DNA from: Xiphydria camelus
Taxonomy: Eukaryota; Arthropoda; Insecta; Hymenoptera; Xiphydriidae
Length of the DNA: 64,000 nucleotides
Direction: 5' to 3'
Assembly: GCA_963678675.1 (NCBI GenBank)
Contig: OY783195.1
Location: 15,996,264-16,060,263 of the forward strand
Shown here piece by piece: positions 31,372 through 40,492 of this stretch. The translations under genes and the position numbers were made by a program. The notes beneath the pieces were generated by a model that was not told where the DNA came from, did not search any database, and saw only the letters and a list, made by a program, of their open reading frames with translations. The first letter of the stretch is position 1. Each line of letters starts with the position of its first letter.

Positions 31372-32808
31372 ATGTCAGATTCTGAGAATAACCCCACAAA
31401 GCAAACTAGAAGGAAAATCCCAGTAATACAATTACCACAAACTCCTACACGAACTTCCACAGATTTTAGCGACAGTTTTCTAGAAACCTCCCTAACAACC
31501 ATAGGTCGCCCAAGTATCGACAATTCAAATAACTCGAATACAACCATGGCAAACAATCAAAAGATTTCTCTTAAAACAGCAATAGAAATTGTACCGCGTT
31601 TTAATGGCCAAAATATACCTTTAGGCGATTTTCTCGAAGCATGCGAGGAAGCGAAAAATATGCTACCACGCGAATCGGAATCCGACTTAGTTAAATTAAT
31701 TCTCACAAAATTAATCGGCGAAGCGAAACGCTGTAGTGTAGGGCAAACATTAACATCAGTAGATCAATTAACAACATATTTAGAAGAAATATACGCCCCT
31801 GAAAAAACTATTCATCAATACTACGGAGAATTGAGCGACATTTGCCAGTATCACAACGAAAACGTCATAACATACTTAAATCGAGCTAGAGAATTAGCCA
31901 AAAGAATTACCGACGGTCACAGAATAGAAAATCGTATAACCGACGAAAATTTCGGAGAAGAAGTAAAGAAAGATTTACTAAAATATTTTATTCGAGGTTT
32001 AAATCCAGATATAAGATGCAATATGGGAAAAGAAGATAATCTCAAAAGCGCACGAATTAAAGCAGTAGAACTCGAACGAACGTTAACACGCGTGGAACAA
32101 ATGCGAGGTAGAGGACCACAAAATTCTAACGACCAATTAACTCCTACAACAAACAGCCAAATTATTAAATGTCAAATCTGTAATATAGAAGGTCACACAG
32201 CAAATCAATGCCCGATTAATAATAGAGACAATTTCAGAAAAATAGGAACAATATGTCAAATATGTAATAAAAATAATCACACCGCGGACGTTTGTAGATC
32301 GCGACCACAGAAAATAAATATCGTTCAAACCGAAATTCCAACTTGTCAAATATGTAAACGAAAAGGTCATACAGCAAACAATTGTCGATTACTATCCAAA
32401 AACATCAATCCGCAAATGTCTTGTCAAATATGTAAAAGAAATAATCATACGACAGATAACTGTCGTCAACGCTTTAAAAATTTCACAAATGTAGATATAT
32501 GTCAATTCTGCGGAAAACCAGGCCATAAAGCAACCGTTTGCAGGAATATAATAAATAACAAACATTCAAATCGAAATTTTAATAACGGGAATAGACCTCA
32601 AATAAAATGTGATTATTGCGGAAAATTTAATCACACGACAGAAAAATTCTTTCAAAAACAAAGAAATAATATGCAACAATTTCAAACGGGAAACTCCTAC
32701 AGTTCCCCATCACAGGGCGCTGCATGGGGAACGAACTCAAATACTCAAACGCGTCCCATACACACAATCCAACAAAATCAAAGCCAAATATCCGATCATC
32801 AACAGTAA
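31372..32808 (+). CDS. gag: Gypsy Gag with six zinc knuckles
   Basis: A 478-residue protein. The N-terminal half (residues about 65-250) is the capsid-like retrotransposon gag region. The C-terminal half carries tandem CCHC knuckles: CQICNIEGHTANQC, CQICNKNNHTADVC, CQICKRKGHTANNC, CQICKRNNHTTDNC, CQFCGKPGHKATVC and a sixth (CDYCGKFNHTTEKF) in which the last cysteine is replaced. Knuckles bind the element's RNA during packaging. Six is more than the usual one or two. The gene overlaps pol by 85 nt in a different frame, so Pol would be made by a minus-1 shift. Confidence 0.9.
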   Translation: MSDSENNPTKQTRRKIPVIQLPQTPTRTSTDFSDSFLETSLTTIGRPSIDNSNNSNTTMANNQKISLKTAIEIVPRFNGQNIPLGDFLEACEEAKNMLPRESESDLVKLILTKLIGEAKRCSVGQTLTSVDQLTTYLEEIYAPEKTIHQYYGELSDICQYHNENVITYLNRARELAKRITDGHRIENRITDENFGEEVKKDLLKYFIRGLNPDIRCNMGKEDNLKSARIKAVELERTLTRVEQMRGRGPQNSNDQLTPTTNSQIIKCQICNIEGHTANQCPINNRDNFRKIGTICQICNKNNHTADVCRSRPQKINIVQTEIPTCQICKRKGHTANNCRLLSKNINPQMSCQICKRNNHTTDNCRQRFKNFTNVDICQFCGKPGHKATVCRNIINNKHSNRNFNNGNRPQIKCDYCGKFNHTTEKFFQKQRNNMQQFQTGNSYSSPSQGAAWGTNSNTQTRPIHTIQQNQSQISDHQQ

Positions 32809-35720
32809 ATCTAAGTCAAGAAAGTAGAGTTCCAACAGTTCGCGTGGCCCCTGCTAATCTATGTATCCCGGTAACCCTAATGCTTGACACAGGAGCCGGT
32901 CCAAATCTTTTAAAGAAAAGAGTTAATAGTGCCTCAAATTTAGTAGATCATAGTGAGATCGTCCAGTTAAGCGGGATTACGGCCCATAAGGTGACGACCT
33001 TAGGCCGAATTTCGATAAATGTTTTAGGTTGCAATACCTTCTTTCATTTAGTACCGGATGATTTCCCGATCGAACAAGACGGTATACTAGGCTCAGATTT
33101 CTTTATAGATAACGATGCTAAGATTAACTACGCAGGGAATTGTTTGGAAATCAAAGGACACAATGTCCCTTTCGAGACTGGAGAAACTATTGTTGTACCG
33201 GCAAGGGCAATCTCAACAATTTACATTCGATTAAAACCAACGAACTTAAAAGAAGGATACATACCGCGATTAAAAATAATCGACGGAATATACCTCGGAG
33301 AAACACTAGTATCAAATAATAACGGCAAAGCATATTTAAAAATATTCAATACTACTAAAGAAGAAATTGAAGTACTAATCCCAACGTTAGAACTATACGC
33401 GTACGAGGAAAAATTAAATAATAAAGTCAAAGACATTAAATCAAATGAATTAGATTATAATGAAATAAAAACCAATTCTAGGGCAAATAAACGGACAGAT
33501 CACAGTATCGCGTTAGAAGACCTTAATAGAATAGAAGAAATAAATAACGAAATAAAAACCTATTCTAGGGCAAATAAACGGACAGATCACAGTATCGCGT
33601 TAGAAGACCTTAATAGAATAGAAGAAATAAATAACGAAATAAAAACCTATTCTAGGGCAAATAAACGGACAGATCATAGTATCGCGTTAAAAGACCTTAA
33701 TAGAATAGAAGAAGTAAATAAAATAACAGAAAATGTTATTAATAATTCAAACCGTAACAAAAACACAGAAAGAATAAAACAAATAAAAGAATTACTACGT
33801 CTAAATCATTTAAATGAAGAAGAAAGAAAAGAAGTCGAATATTTGATCAAATTAAGTGAGGATAGATTTCATGTACAAGACGATTATTTAGAAGCAACAA
33901 ACGTATTAGAACATGAAATTCCAACATTAGATGAGTTACCAATTAATAAACGTCAATATAGATTTCCTCCAATTCACAAACAGGAAATCAATAAACAAGT
34001 TAAAGAACTATTAGAAGCAGGAATAGTTAGACCTTCTCAATCACCTTATAATACACCACTTTGGATAGTCCCTAAAAAGAAAAAAGCTGAGTCAGATGAA
34101 CCACGTTACCGACTGGTATTAGATTTCAGATCGTTAAATGAAAAAACAATAGGAGACTCTTATCCACTGCCTAATATAGTAGATATATTAGATCAGTTAG
34201 GTAGAGCGAAATATTTCTCAGTATTTGACTTAGCCTCAGGCTTTCATCAAATAAAAATGAGCGAAAAAGATCGCCATAAAACCGCATTTTCCACACCATA
34301 TGGCCATTACGAATTTAATCGCATGCCTTTCGGACTAAAAAATGCTCCAGCAACGTTTCAAAGACTAATGGATCGCGTACTAACAGGTTTACAGGGAATT
34401 GAATTATTCGTATACCTTGACGACATCGTAATTTATGCAAATTCCTTAGAAGAACATCGGGAAAAATTTATTAAACTCATAGAACGACTGCGAACAGCAA
34501 AATTAAGTTTACAACCGGATAAATGTGAATTTCTACGAAAAGAAGTTGCATATCTTGGTCACATAATAAGTGAAAACGGAGTAAAGCCAGACCCAAAGAA
34601 AATAGAAGCAGTTGAAAAATTTCCGATTCCTAAAAACCAGAAAAACGTTAGACAATTTTTAGGATTAGCCGGTTATTACAGAAGATTTATTGAAAACTTT
34701 TCTAAAATTGCCAAACCTTTATCTAATCTCTTAAAGAAAGAAGGAAATTTTGAATGGACAAACGAACAACAAATAGCATTTGATATTTTAAAAAATAAAT
34801 TATGTGAAGCACCGGTATTACAATATCCTGACTTTACGAAACCATTTATAGTTACAACGGACGCTTCAGGGTATGCAATAGGCGGAATTTTATCGCAGGG
34901 ACAGATAGGAAAAGATCGACCTATCGCGTACACCTCAAGGGTATTGACAGATTGCGAGAAAAGATATGATACCTACGAAAAAGAGGCTCTTGCGATAATC
35001 TATAGCGTCACTCACTTTCGACCATACTTATACGGACGAAAATTCACATTAGTCACAGATCATAAACCATTAGTCTGGTTTCAAAAATCCAAAGACCCTT
35101 GCTCCCGTGTTTATAACTGGAGAGTTAAACTTGCTGAATATGAATTTGATGTAGTACATAAAGCAGGAAAAACAAACGTTAACGCAGATGCTCTATCCAG
35201 AAATCCCATTTTAACTATAAATCGGAAAAATTCAATTAACAAAGAAAATTTAGAAAAAATAAATAGGGATAGTATACCCTTCACAGAAGAAGAATTATTA
35301 GAATCTCCATCGGAAACATTTACAGTAAAAGCTCAAATCCATACCAAAAATATTGAATCCAAACATGTTAATATAATTCAAAAAGATTCAACCCCTCGAA
35401 GAAGCAAAAGAATTCAGAATCAAGTTAGAGCAAAAAAATCATCTAATATACAAACAGATTCCATTACGGTAAAACCCAGAAAGAGTCAAAGAATAAAAGA
35501 AATTATTCCAAAATATGAACCCGACAATATACAAAAAACGACTGACGACGACTTAGACCTTATACAACCCATAGACGAGGACGGTAATATAATTTCTGAT
35601 AACGAATCAATCACATCGGGAGATAGCTTAGACTCATTGATTTCAAATGACGAAGATACAACTGAAAATAAAAATGACGATACAAAAGAATTACACCAAG
35701 TTGAAAAAGAAAATGAATAA
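32724..35720 (+). CDS. pol: Gypsy Pol: protease, reverse transcriptase, RNase H
   Basis: The open frame is 998 residues. Protease motif LMLDTGAG at about residues 52-59; reverse transcriptase from about residue 400 with LVLDFRSLNEKT, FDLASGFHQIKM, RMPFGLKNAPATFQRLMD and catalytic YLDDIV at 564-569; RNase H with TTDASGYAIGGILSQ near 711 and EKEALAI, ending NVNADALSRNP near 821. Between protease and RT there are three tandem copies of a 29-residue block (NEIKTYSRANKRTDHSIAL plus LEDLNRIEEIN), 87 nt each, at about 33459-33719. The frame ends with an acidic tail; integrase is in another frame. The ATG at 32724 lies within gag and is probably not used; entry would be by frameshift. Confidence 0.9.
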   Translation: MGNELKYSNASHTHNPTKSKPNIRSSTVNLSQESRVPTVRVAPANLCIPVTLMLDTGAGPNLLKKRVNSASNLVDHSEIVQLSGITAHKVTTLGRISINVLGCNTFFHLVPDDFPIEQDGILGSDFFIDNDAKINYAGNCLEIKGHNVPFETGETIVVPARAISTIYIRLKPTNLKEGYIPRLKIIDGIYLGETLVSNNNGKAYLKIFNTTKEEIEVLIPTLELYAYEEKLNNKVKDIKSNELDYNEIKTNSRANKRTDHSIALEDLNRIEEINNEIKTYSRANKRTDHSIALEDLNRIEEINNEIKTYSRANKRTDHSIALKDLNRIEEVNKITENVINNSNRNKNTERIKQIKELLRLNHLNEEERKEVEYLIKLSEDRFHVQDDYLEATNVLEHEIPTLDELPINKRQYRFPPIHKQEINKQVKELLEAGIVRPSQSPYNTPLWIVPKKKKAESDEPRYRLVLDFRSLNEKTIGDSYPLPNIVDILDQLGRAKYFSVFDLASGFHQIKMSEKDRHKTAFSTPYGHYEFNRMPFGLKNAPATFQRLMDRVLTGLQGIELFVYLDDIVIYANSLEEHREKFIKLIERLRTAKLSLQPDKCEFLRKEVAYLGHIISENGVKPDPKKIEAVEKFPIPKNQKNVRQFLGLAGYYRRFIENFSKIAKPLSNLLKKEGNFEWTNEQQIAFDILKNKLCEAPVLQYPDFTKPFIVTTDASGYAIGGILSQGQIGKDRPIAYTSRVLTDCEKRYDTYEKEALAIIYSVTHFRPYLYGRKFTLVTDHKPLVWFQKSKDPCSRVYNWRVKLAEYEFDVVHKAGKTNVNADALSRNPILTINRKNSINKENLEKINRDSIPFTEEELLESPSETFTVKAQIHTKNIESKHVNIIQKDSTPRRSKRIQNQVRAKKSSNIQTDSITVKPRKSQRIKEIIPKYEPDNIQKTTDDDLDLIQPIDEDGNIISDNESITSGDSLDSLISNDEDTTENKNDDTKELHQVEKENE

Positions 35721-35755
35721 ACTCAAATCTTGCAGAAAATAAAGATCAAATTTGG

Positions 35756-37219
35756 ATGAGAAAAGATAATTACGCATATTTTATAACAAACAACAGTGAC
35801 CCACGAGACGAAGGCTCAAAATCACTCGCAGAAAGAAATCAGTTACCTAAATTTAAAAATCTTCAAGTCGGATCTGCTAATTCAATACAAAAAGGACATT
35901 GTTTTCACATTGCTTTACCAATAGAAGGAACCGAAAAGCAATCATTAACAACCACTTTTAATAATATTACCAATGTAATTCAAAGTTTACGTGAAAAAGC
36001 CGATCAATTAAAATTACGATCAATAAGCATTGCAAAGACAAAAGAAATCCTTAAAATTCCATGGGTAGATATTAAAACACAATTCAAAATTGCTTTTCAA
36101 GGATCACAAACAAAGATAATAATTTGTCACGGAATAATTAAAAATCCACCATTTAAAGACAGGAAAAATATTATAGAAGAAGGCCACGCCTCAGCAATAG
36201 GAGGTCATAAAGGTGTTACGAAAACGTACAAAAGAATTAGACAAAAATATTATTGGGAAAACCTTAAAGTAGATATTCAAAAATTCATTCAACAATGTTT
36301 AAGTTGCCAATTAAAAAAATTAAGAAGAGTTAAAACGAAAAATCCCATGATTATTTCTGATACACCAGGTCGAGCTTTTGACAAAATTTCTATGGATATC
36401 GTTGGCCCTATGCCAAAATCAAAAAATTGTAATGAATACATTCTAACAATTCAAGATAATTTAACGAAATATTGTATTGTCATACCATTACCAAACGCAA
36501 CAGCGCCTATAATAGCAGATGCCTTTGTAAAACGTTTTATATGTACATTTGGTGCTCCAAAAGCAGTTCTAACAGATCAAGGTACAAATTTCTTGAGTGG
36601 AATGTTAAAAAGATTAGCGAAGCGATTTCGAATTAAACAATTTAAAACCACCGCATTCCATCCTCAATCAAACGGATCACTCGAAAGATCTCACCACGTT
36701 TTAGTAGAATATCTTAAACACTTCGTTAATAAAGACGCAGAATGGGATGATTGGCTGGAACTCGCGACTTTTGCCTACAACACAAGCATACATGAAGGGA
36801 CCGATCATACACCGTTTGAACTAGTTTTTGGACAGTTAGCAAGATTGCTATCTAATGATCCTATTTGCGACAATGAACAAGTAGAAACATATGACGGATA
36901 TCTAATTGATTTAGTAACAAGACTACACGAAATTCAAGAGGTAGCTAAAGAAAAACTCATAAGTTCAAAATTCAAATCAAAGAAATATTACGATAGAACA
37001 ATCAATCCTCAAACATTCAAAGTAGGCGATTATGTATTCTTATTAAAAGGAATTAAACCAGGAAAATTTGGTGATCAATATACAGGACCACATGAAGTCT
37101 TGGAAATTATAAATAAAACAAATGTAAAAATTAGAATTAAGAAAAATACAAAAATAGTCCATGTCAATAGATTAAGAATATCGCACATGACCCCAGAAAA
37201 CAATTACAATATTTCATAA
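35756..37219 (+). CDS. Gypsy integrase, separate frame
   Basis: A 487-residue frame with an HHCC zinc domain (EGHASAIGGHKGV ... CLSCQLKK, residues about 142-184), the catalytic core with Asp in SMDIVGPMP (about 212), Asp in LTDQGTNF (about 272) and Glu in GSLERSHH (about 308), spaced D35E, and a GPY/F-type module (YTGPHEVLEI, HVNRLRI). It lies in a frame shifted by one relative to pol. Frame 2 is open back to about 35717, only 4 nt before the pol stop, so either a second frameshift or a point deletion separates the two. No envelope follows. Confidence 0.9.
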   Translation: MRKDNYAYFITNNSDPRDEGSKSLAERNQLPKFKNLQVGSANSIQKGHCFHIALPIEGTEKQSLTTTFNNITNVIQSLREKADQLKLRSISIAKTKEILKIPWVDIKTQFKIAFQGSQTKIIICHGIIKNPPFKDRKNIIEEGHASAIGGHKGVTKTYKRIRQKYYWENLKVDIQKFIQQCLSCQLKKLRRVKTKNPMIISDTPGRAFDKISMDIVGPMPKSKNCNEYILTIQDNLTKYCIVIPLPNATAPIIADAFVKRFICTFGAPKAVLTDQGTNFLSGMLKRLAKRFRIKQFKTTAFHPQSNGSLERSHHVLVEYLKHFVNKDAEWDDWLELATFAYNTSIHEGTDHTPFELVFGQLARLLSNDPICDNEQVETYDGYLIDLVTRLHEIQEVAKEKLISSKFKSKKYYDRTINPQTFKVGDYVFLLKGIKPGKFGDQYTGPHEVLEIINKTNVKIRIKKNTKIVHVNRLRISHMTPENNYNIS

Positions 37220-37846
37220 GAAATTAGAAATCAGAATAAAGATAGATTACAAAACCTAAGAGATCACATTATGTTCCCCGCAGACAAACCAACAATTATT
37301 AATAACATTGCAAGAAGCATGACCGGTAGAGACATTACAGAAAAAAAAAGATGTATCAAAACATAGATTTATTAGATGAAAATACAATTCATAAAATAGC
37401 TGAAAATACGTGGAATAAAATGTGGCCTAATTTCTTAACATTCGATACAGCCAGTGCAGGATTCTAACGAATTATATTTATACTTAGAATAATAAAATTA
37501 GTAACGGATAATATCGTACACGGATATGCGTTACGCACGATATCACATTATACTTCAAATAGAAAGTAATATGTACGCTATACAATAAGTACTAACAAGC
37601 ATCAACGAACCGATCCTAAATAAATCCTTCCAAAGTCAGAATCCAAATTCCAAATCAAAAGCAGCAGACTTCCAAAATCCGAATTCAAATTCCAAATCCC
37701 GTCCAGGTATACAACCTCACGAAGTGCGCAAGAAAGCCAGTCACAAAACCGAAACGCTTCTGAAGAGATCAATCAGACAGCAAGGAACCGAAATGGAATT
37801 ACCATACGAACCAACGTCCAGATAAGTACACCAGCACATCATATAA

Positions 37847-38296
37847 CAATATCTGGAATGGACATGGAACTTCGAAGAGAACGTCTTCCATCTCCAAGAA
37901 CTATTCACCCAGGAATACCCGGATGACGAAGCTTGGGACGAACCTGAGTTCGTCATGGAGGGATTCCAGGAGGTAATATGGGGTGAATACAATGAAGCCC
38001 TCGAAGAATACAAGTACCAGCAAGCCCTCGAAGAATACGAGTACCAGCAAGCCCAGAGAGAAGAGGAACATGAATGGAGGAACCGCATCGAGCCACCTCC
38101 ACCAGATCGCTCCTACCTCGAGCGTCTGGACGTAGCCACCTACACCCCAGAGGAATGGCAGCACTTAAATTGGCCTCAGGAGCTGGCGGATCTTAGGACG
38201 TACGAGGATCGAGTACAGAAGCCCATCTACTGGCAGCGCTTCCCAGAAGACTGGGACAGCGCGAATGAAGAGGAAGATTGGGAGTTCCCAGAGTGA
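37847..38296 (+). CDS. accessory acidic ORF of the Gypsy element
   Basis: The frame is open from a stop at 37844 to 38296, with ATG at 37955 giving 113 residues. It is strongly acidic and aromatic and contains a tandem repeat EALEEYKYQQ / ALEEYEYQQA and RIEPPPPDRSYLERL, closing NEEEDWEFPE. No signal peptide or membrane segment is visible, so it is not an envelope. G and C rise here compared with the AT-rich gag and pol, suggesting a different origin or constraint. It lies between integrase and the polypurine tract, where some elements hold a spliced third gene. Confidence 0.55.
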   Translation, partial: QYLEWTWNFEENVFHLQELFTQEYPDDEAWDEPEFVMEGFQEVIWGEYNEALEEYKYQQALEEYEYQQAQREEEHEWRNRIEPPPPDRSYLERLDVATYTPEEWQHLNWPQELADLRTYEDRVQKPIYWQRFPEDWDSANEEEDWEFPE

Positions 38297-38740
38297 GACG
38301 AATTGGTCTGGGACTGAACGTGTGAAGAGGAAGATCTGTAATCCTATTTATCTGATCTACAATTTTTCTTTCCTATTTTCTCCTTTCTACAAGTAAATTC
38401 CTTCCACAAATTACTTCCCTTAATAACTCGTTTTGCACACTTTTCTTCGTTAATTACGCTAATCCGTTATATATTTAATGACTGATTTAATACAACTTAA
38501 TTTCATTTTTAATACAATCATTTACTTTTGTAAAATCACCTATAATTTAGTAATCCGATTTAAAACTCACAAATAGATATATGCAATTTTTGTCAACTTC
38601 TTCAAATACTCAAAATATAATTTTAAGGAAATAATCTACGAACACGGCTACAATAATAATATGCGCTCTAACTAACTAAATTTTTTCCGAAAGAGGGATA
38701 TGAACCCCAACCTTCACGTTAGGCTCACCTAACGTTCAGA

Positions 38741-38754
38741 CTTAAGGGGGGAGG
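38741..38754 (+). promoter_or_regulatory. polypurine tract
   Basis: CTTAAGGGGGGAGG directly precedes the 3' LTR at 38755, the standard place and form for plus-strand DNA priming. Confidence 0.85.
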
Positions 38755-39470
38755 TGTAACGTCCTAACGTAGCCGTTTTCATGGAATAAAACGCAGCGAC
38801 GAATAAAGCGATAGGATAAGAGGATAATCAAATAGCGACGAGCAAGGCCGCTGCGAAGACCGGAACGCCGACTCCGCATCGAGCCAAAACTGCACCGCGA
38901 GTAACACGAACCCTCACACAAGGCGAAGGCGCGAAAACCTACACGTGCCACCTGCGTAGCATTAAAGGAAATGCACCAGCGAAAAACAAGACGCCAAGAG
39001 ACCATCGATGAGCCGCTGACAGGAAGAAGCTCCATGATTCAACGCATTCCTTCTCCTTCCCCTTTTCAACATCAGGAAGGATCCCCACCCGAAACGAAGT
39101 CTAACGGCTTATATAAGGAGAATCCTGGACACCGAAGAAGCTTTTGGTCTTTTGTCTTTTTCCTCGAGTAACGCGTGTTCCGTTCTAAATAAAGAAGTTC
39201 CGAGACTGTGATTTGTGGAAACCTCCATTTCTATCCCTGTCGTGCTACCTACCAAGGAGAGAGCGCACCCCTTTCGATCCACCCCTCGGAGCAAGGATCC
39301 CACGGCCGACAGGAGGAGGAAGAGAGAGAGAGAGAGATCGAAGGACAAAGAAAGGTTAGTAGGAACAGAATATTCTTTTGCGATATAAAATGTCCTGAGT
39401 GTATCGATGATCCCTATTGTTTTCCCCGAATTGATAGTTAGTAGTAAATCTAGTTGTCCATGACGTGACA
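38755..39470 (+). repeat. 3' LTR
   Basis: It matches the 5' LTR except for about three bases (near 38790, 38909 and 38913) by eye. The minus-strand open frames inside both LTRs are coincidental. Confidence 0.95.
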
Positions 39471-40492
39471 CTGAACACATAACTCAAAAATGAAATGAAA
39501 ATCAATTCATATAATATCAATGAATTGTAAACATCAAATAATAATAAATTGTGCTTACATTTTATTTTTATCAAATGTAAAATCAGTAACATGACATATC
39601 AGTACAAAAAATTAATAATAAACAATTGAAAAAATGGAACATCTCTAACATAAAAGTTGATCGAACTTGCCCCATAAACACTGATCGAACCTACCCCTCA
39701 AGTGAAGAACAAATTGCAAATACGCTCAGAAGTTGAAATAACATTTTTTCGTAAAAAGGTTAATGTAATAATATCAGGATATGTATATACTTACGGGACA
39801 ACGAAAATTTATGTATTCCGGAACACTCGTGCAAATATGGCAAACTACTTCCGAAAATGTTTCGAGGGACGTCTTTGACAGCTTTTCCCACAATTGTGGT
39901 TATGTTTCGATTATATATAGCGACAGAGAGAGAGAGAGAGAGATACACGCGCGCCATCGTTCACATGTCTGAAGTAAGGTCACTAGAGGAACTAAATTTT
40001 GGCGGTAATTCGATTTAAAAATATAAACATTTTTAAAAATCGCTAGTGATCGGACTTGCCCCGTGATCGAACCTGCCCCATTCTCCCCTACTGAGATCGA
40101 TAAGGCGCTGCAGCGGCAGGTTTTGAAACGGCGGTTAAATTTAAATTCGTGCGGACTGAGAGTCCGCGCGCGTGTACCCGAAGGTTAAAAGCCTGTTTTC
40201 CCTGCGCTATTCTTTGTTTGACGTCTTTTAGGCTCTTTCCATCAGTCGTTATTTGGCTACCTAGGTAGTAAAACTGTTGTACTTCTTCTACGCTTTCCTC
40301 GCCTATATTTATTCTAGTTTTATTCTTACGCATTAACATTTCAAATGTTTATGTTCCCGTATATGGGGGGAGATTTCTATGTTTTCGATGAGCCAGCGCA
40401 ACGAAAATAGAAGACAGTGTGTCATCCCCACTCTAGCGCTCTCGATCGTGCCCCACTCCAGCGCTCTCGACCGTGCGTAGTAGACTGAGGCC

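Larger units (their letters stand above)
30392..39470 (+). mobile_element. Ty3/Gypsy LTR retrotransposon, nearly intact (9.1 kb)
   Basis: Two 716-bp LTRs (30392-31107 and 38755-39470) start TGTAACG and end GTGACA, flanked by a 4-bp CTGA duplication at 30388-30391 and 39471-39474. I count about three differences between the LTRs by eye, so the insertion is recent. Order: LTR, primer-binding site, gag, protease, reverse transcriptase, RNase H, integrase, accessory frame, polypurine tract, LTR. No envelope-like gene was recognised. The element sits in the pogo-like transposon, about 100 bp upstream of its transposase start. Confidence 0.95.
27174..40088 (-). mobile_element. pogo-like DNA transposon (contains two younger insertions)
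   Basis: The ends GGGGAGAGTGGGGCAGGTTC and its complement near 40063-40088 are flanked by TA on both sides (27172-27173, 40089-40090). Subterminal copies of GGGGCAAGTTCGATCA occur at 27377, 27399 and, inverted, at 39657 and around 40045, giving iterated binding-site candidates at each end. The element encodes a CENP-B-like DDE transposase on the minus strand. Removing the 1-kb element and the Gypsy element leaves about 2.8 kb, a normal size for this group. Confidence 0.85.
25974..40184. mobile_element. TTAA-flanked element (outer shell of the nest)
   Basis: TTAA at 25970-25973 and 40185-40188 flank termini CCTTCGAGTACACGCGC and GCGCGTGTACCCGAAGG, near-perfect inverted repeats. TTAA duplication and CC termini suggest a piggyBac-type (or Kolobok-type) non-autonomous element of about 1.3 kb before the pogo-like element entered it at 27174. 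Its own sequence is 25974-27173 plus 40089-40184. The left part carries two tandem repeat blocks (see below). Precise restoration of the LINE reading frame confirms the ends. Confidence 0.8.
25480..40345 (-). pseudogene. RTE-like LINE reverse transcriptase tail, split by a nested transposon
   Basis: Two minus-strand blocks belong together. Block 40189-40345 encodes VEEVQQFYYLGSQITTDG and VKQRIAQGKQAFN; block 25480-25969 continues NQKRSYYAKKNVSLENRKKL, KTYVWSTALYGCESWTIG, a shifted catalytic-distal segment and GKPRLDYISQIIM...CSKYGEMKRLAEDR. This is the C-terminal part of a non-LTR reverse transcriptase (thumb and tail). Removing 25974-40184 and one TTAA joins KQAFN to QKRS in frame. Frameshifts in the left block show that it is dead; the 5' end is missing. 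Confidence 0.75.
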
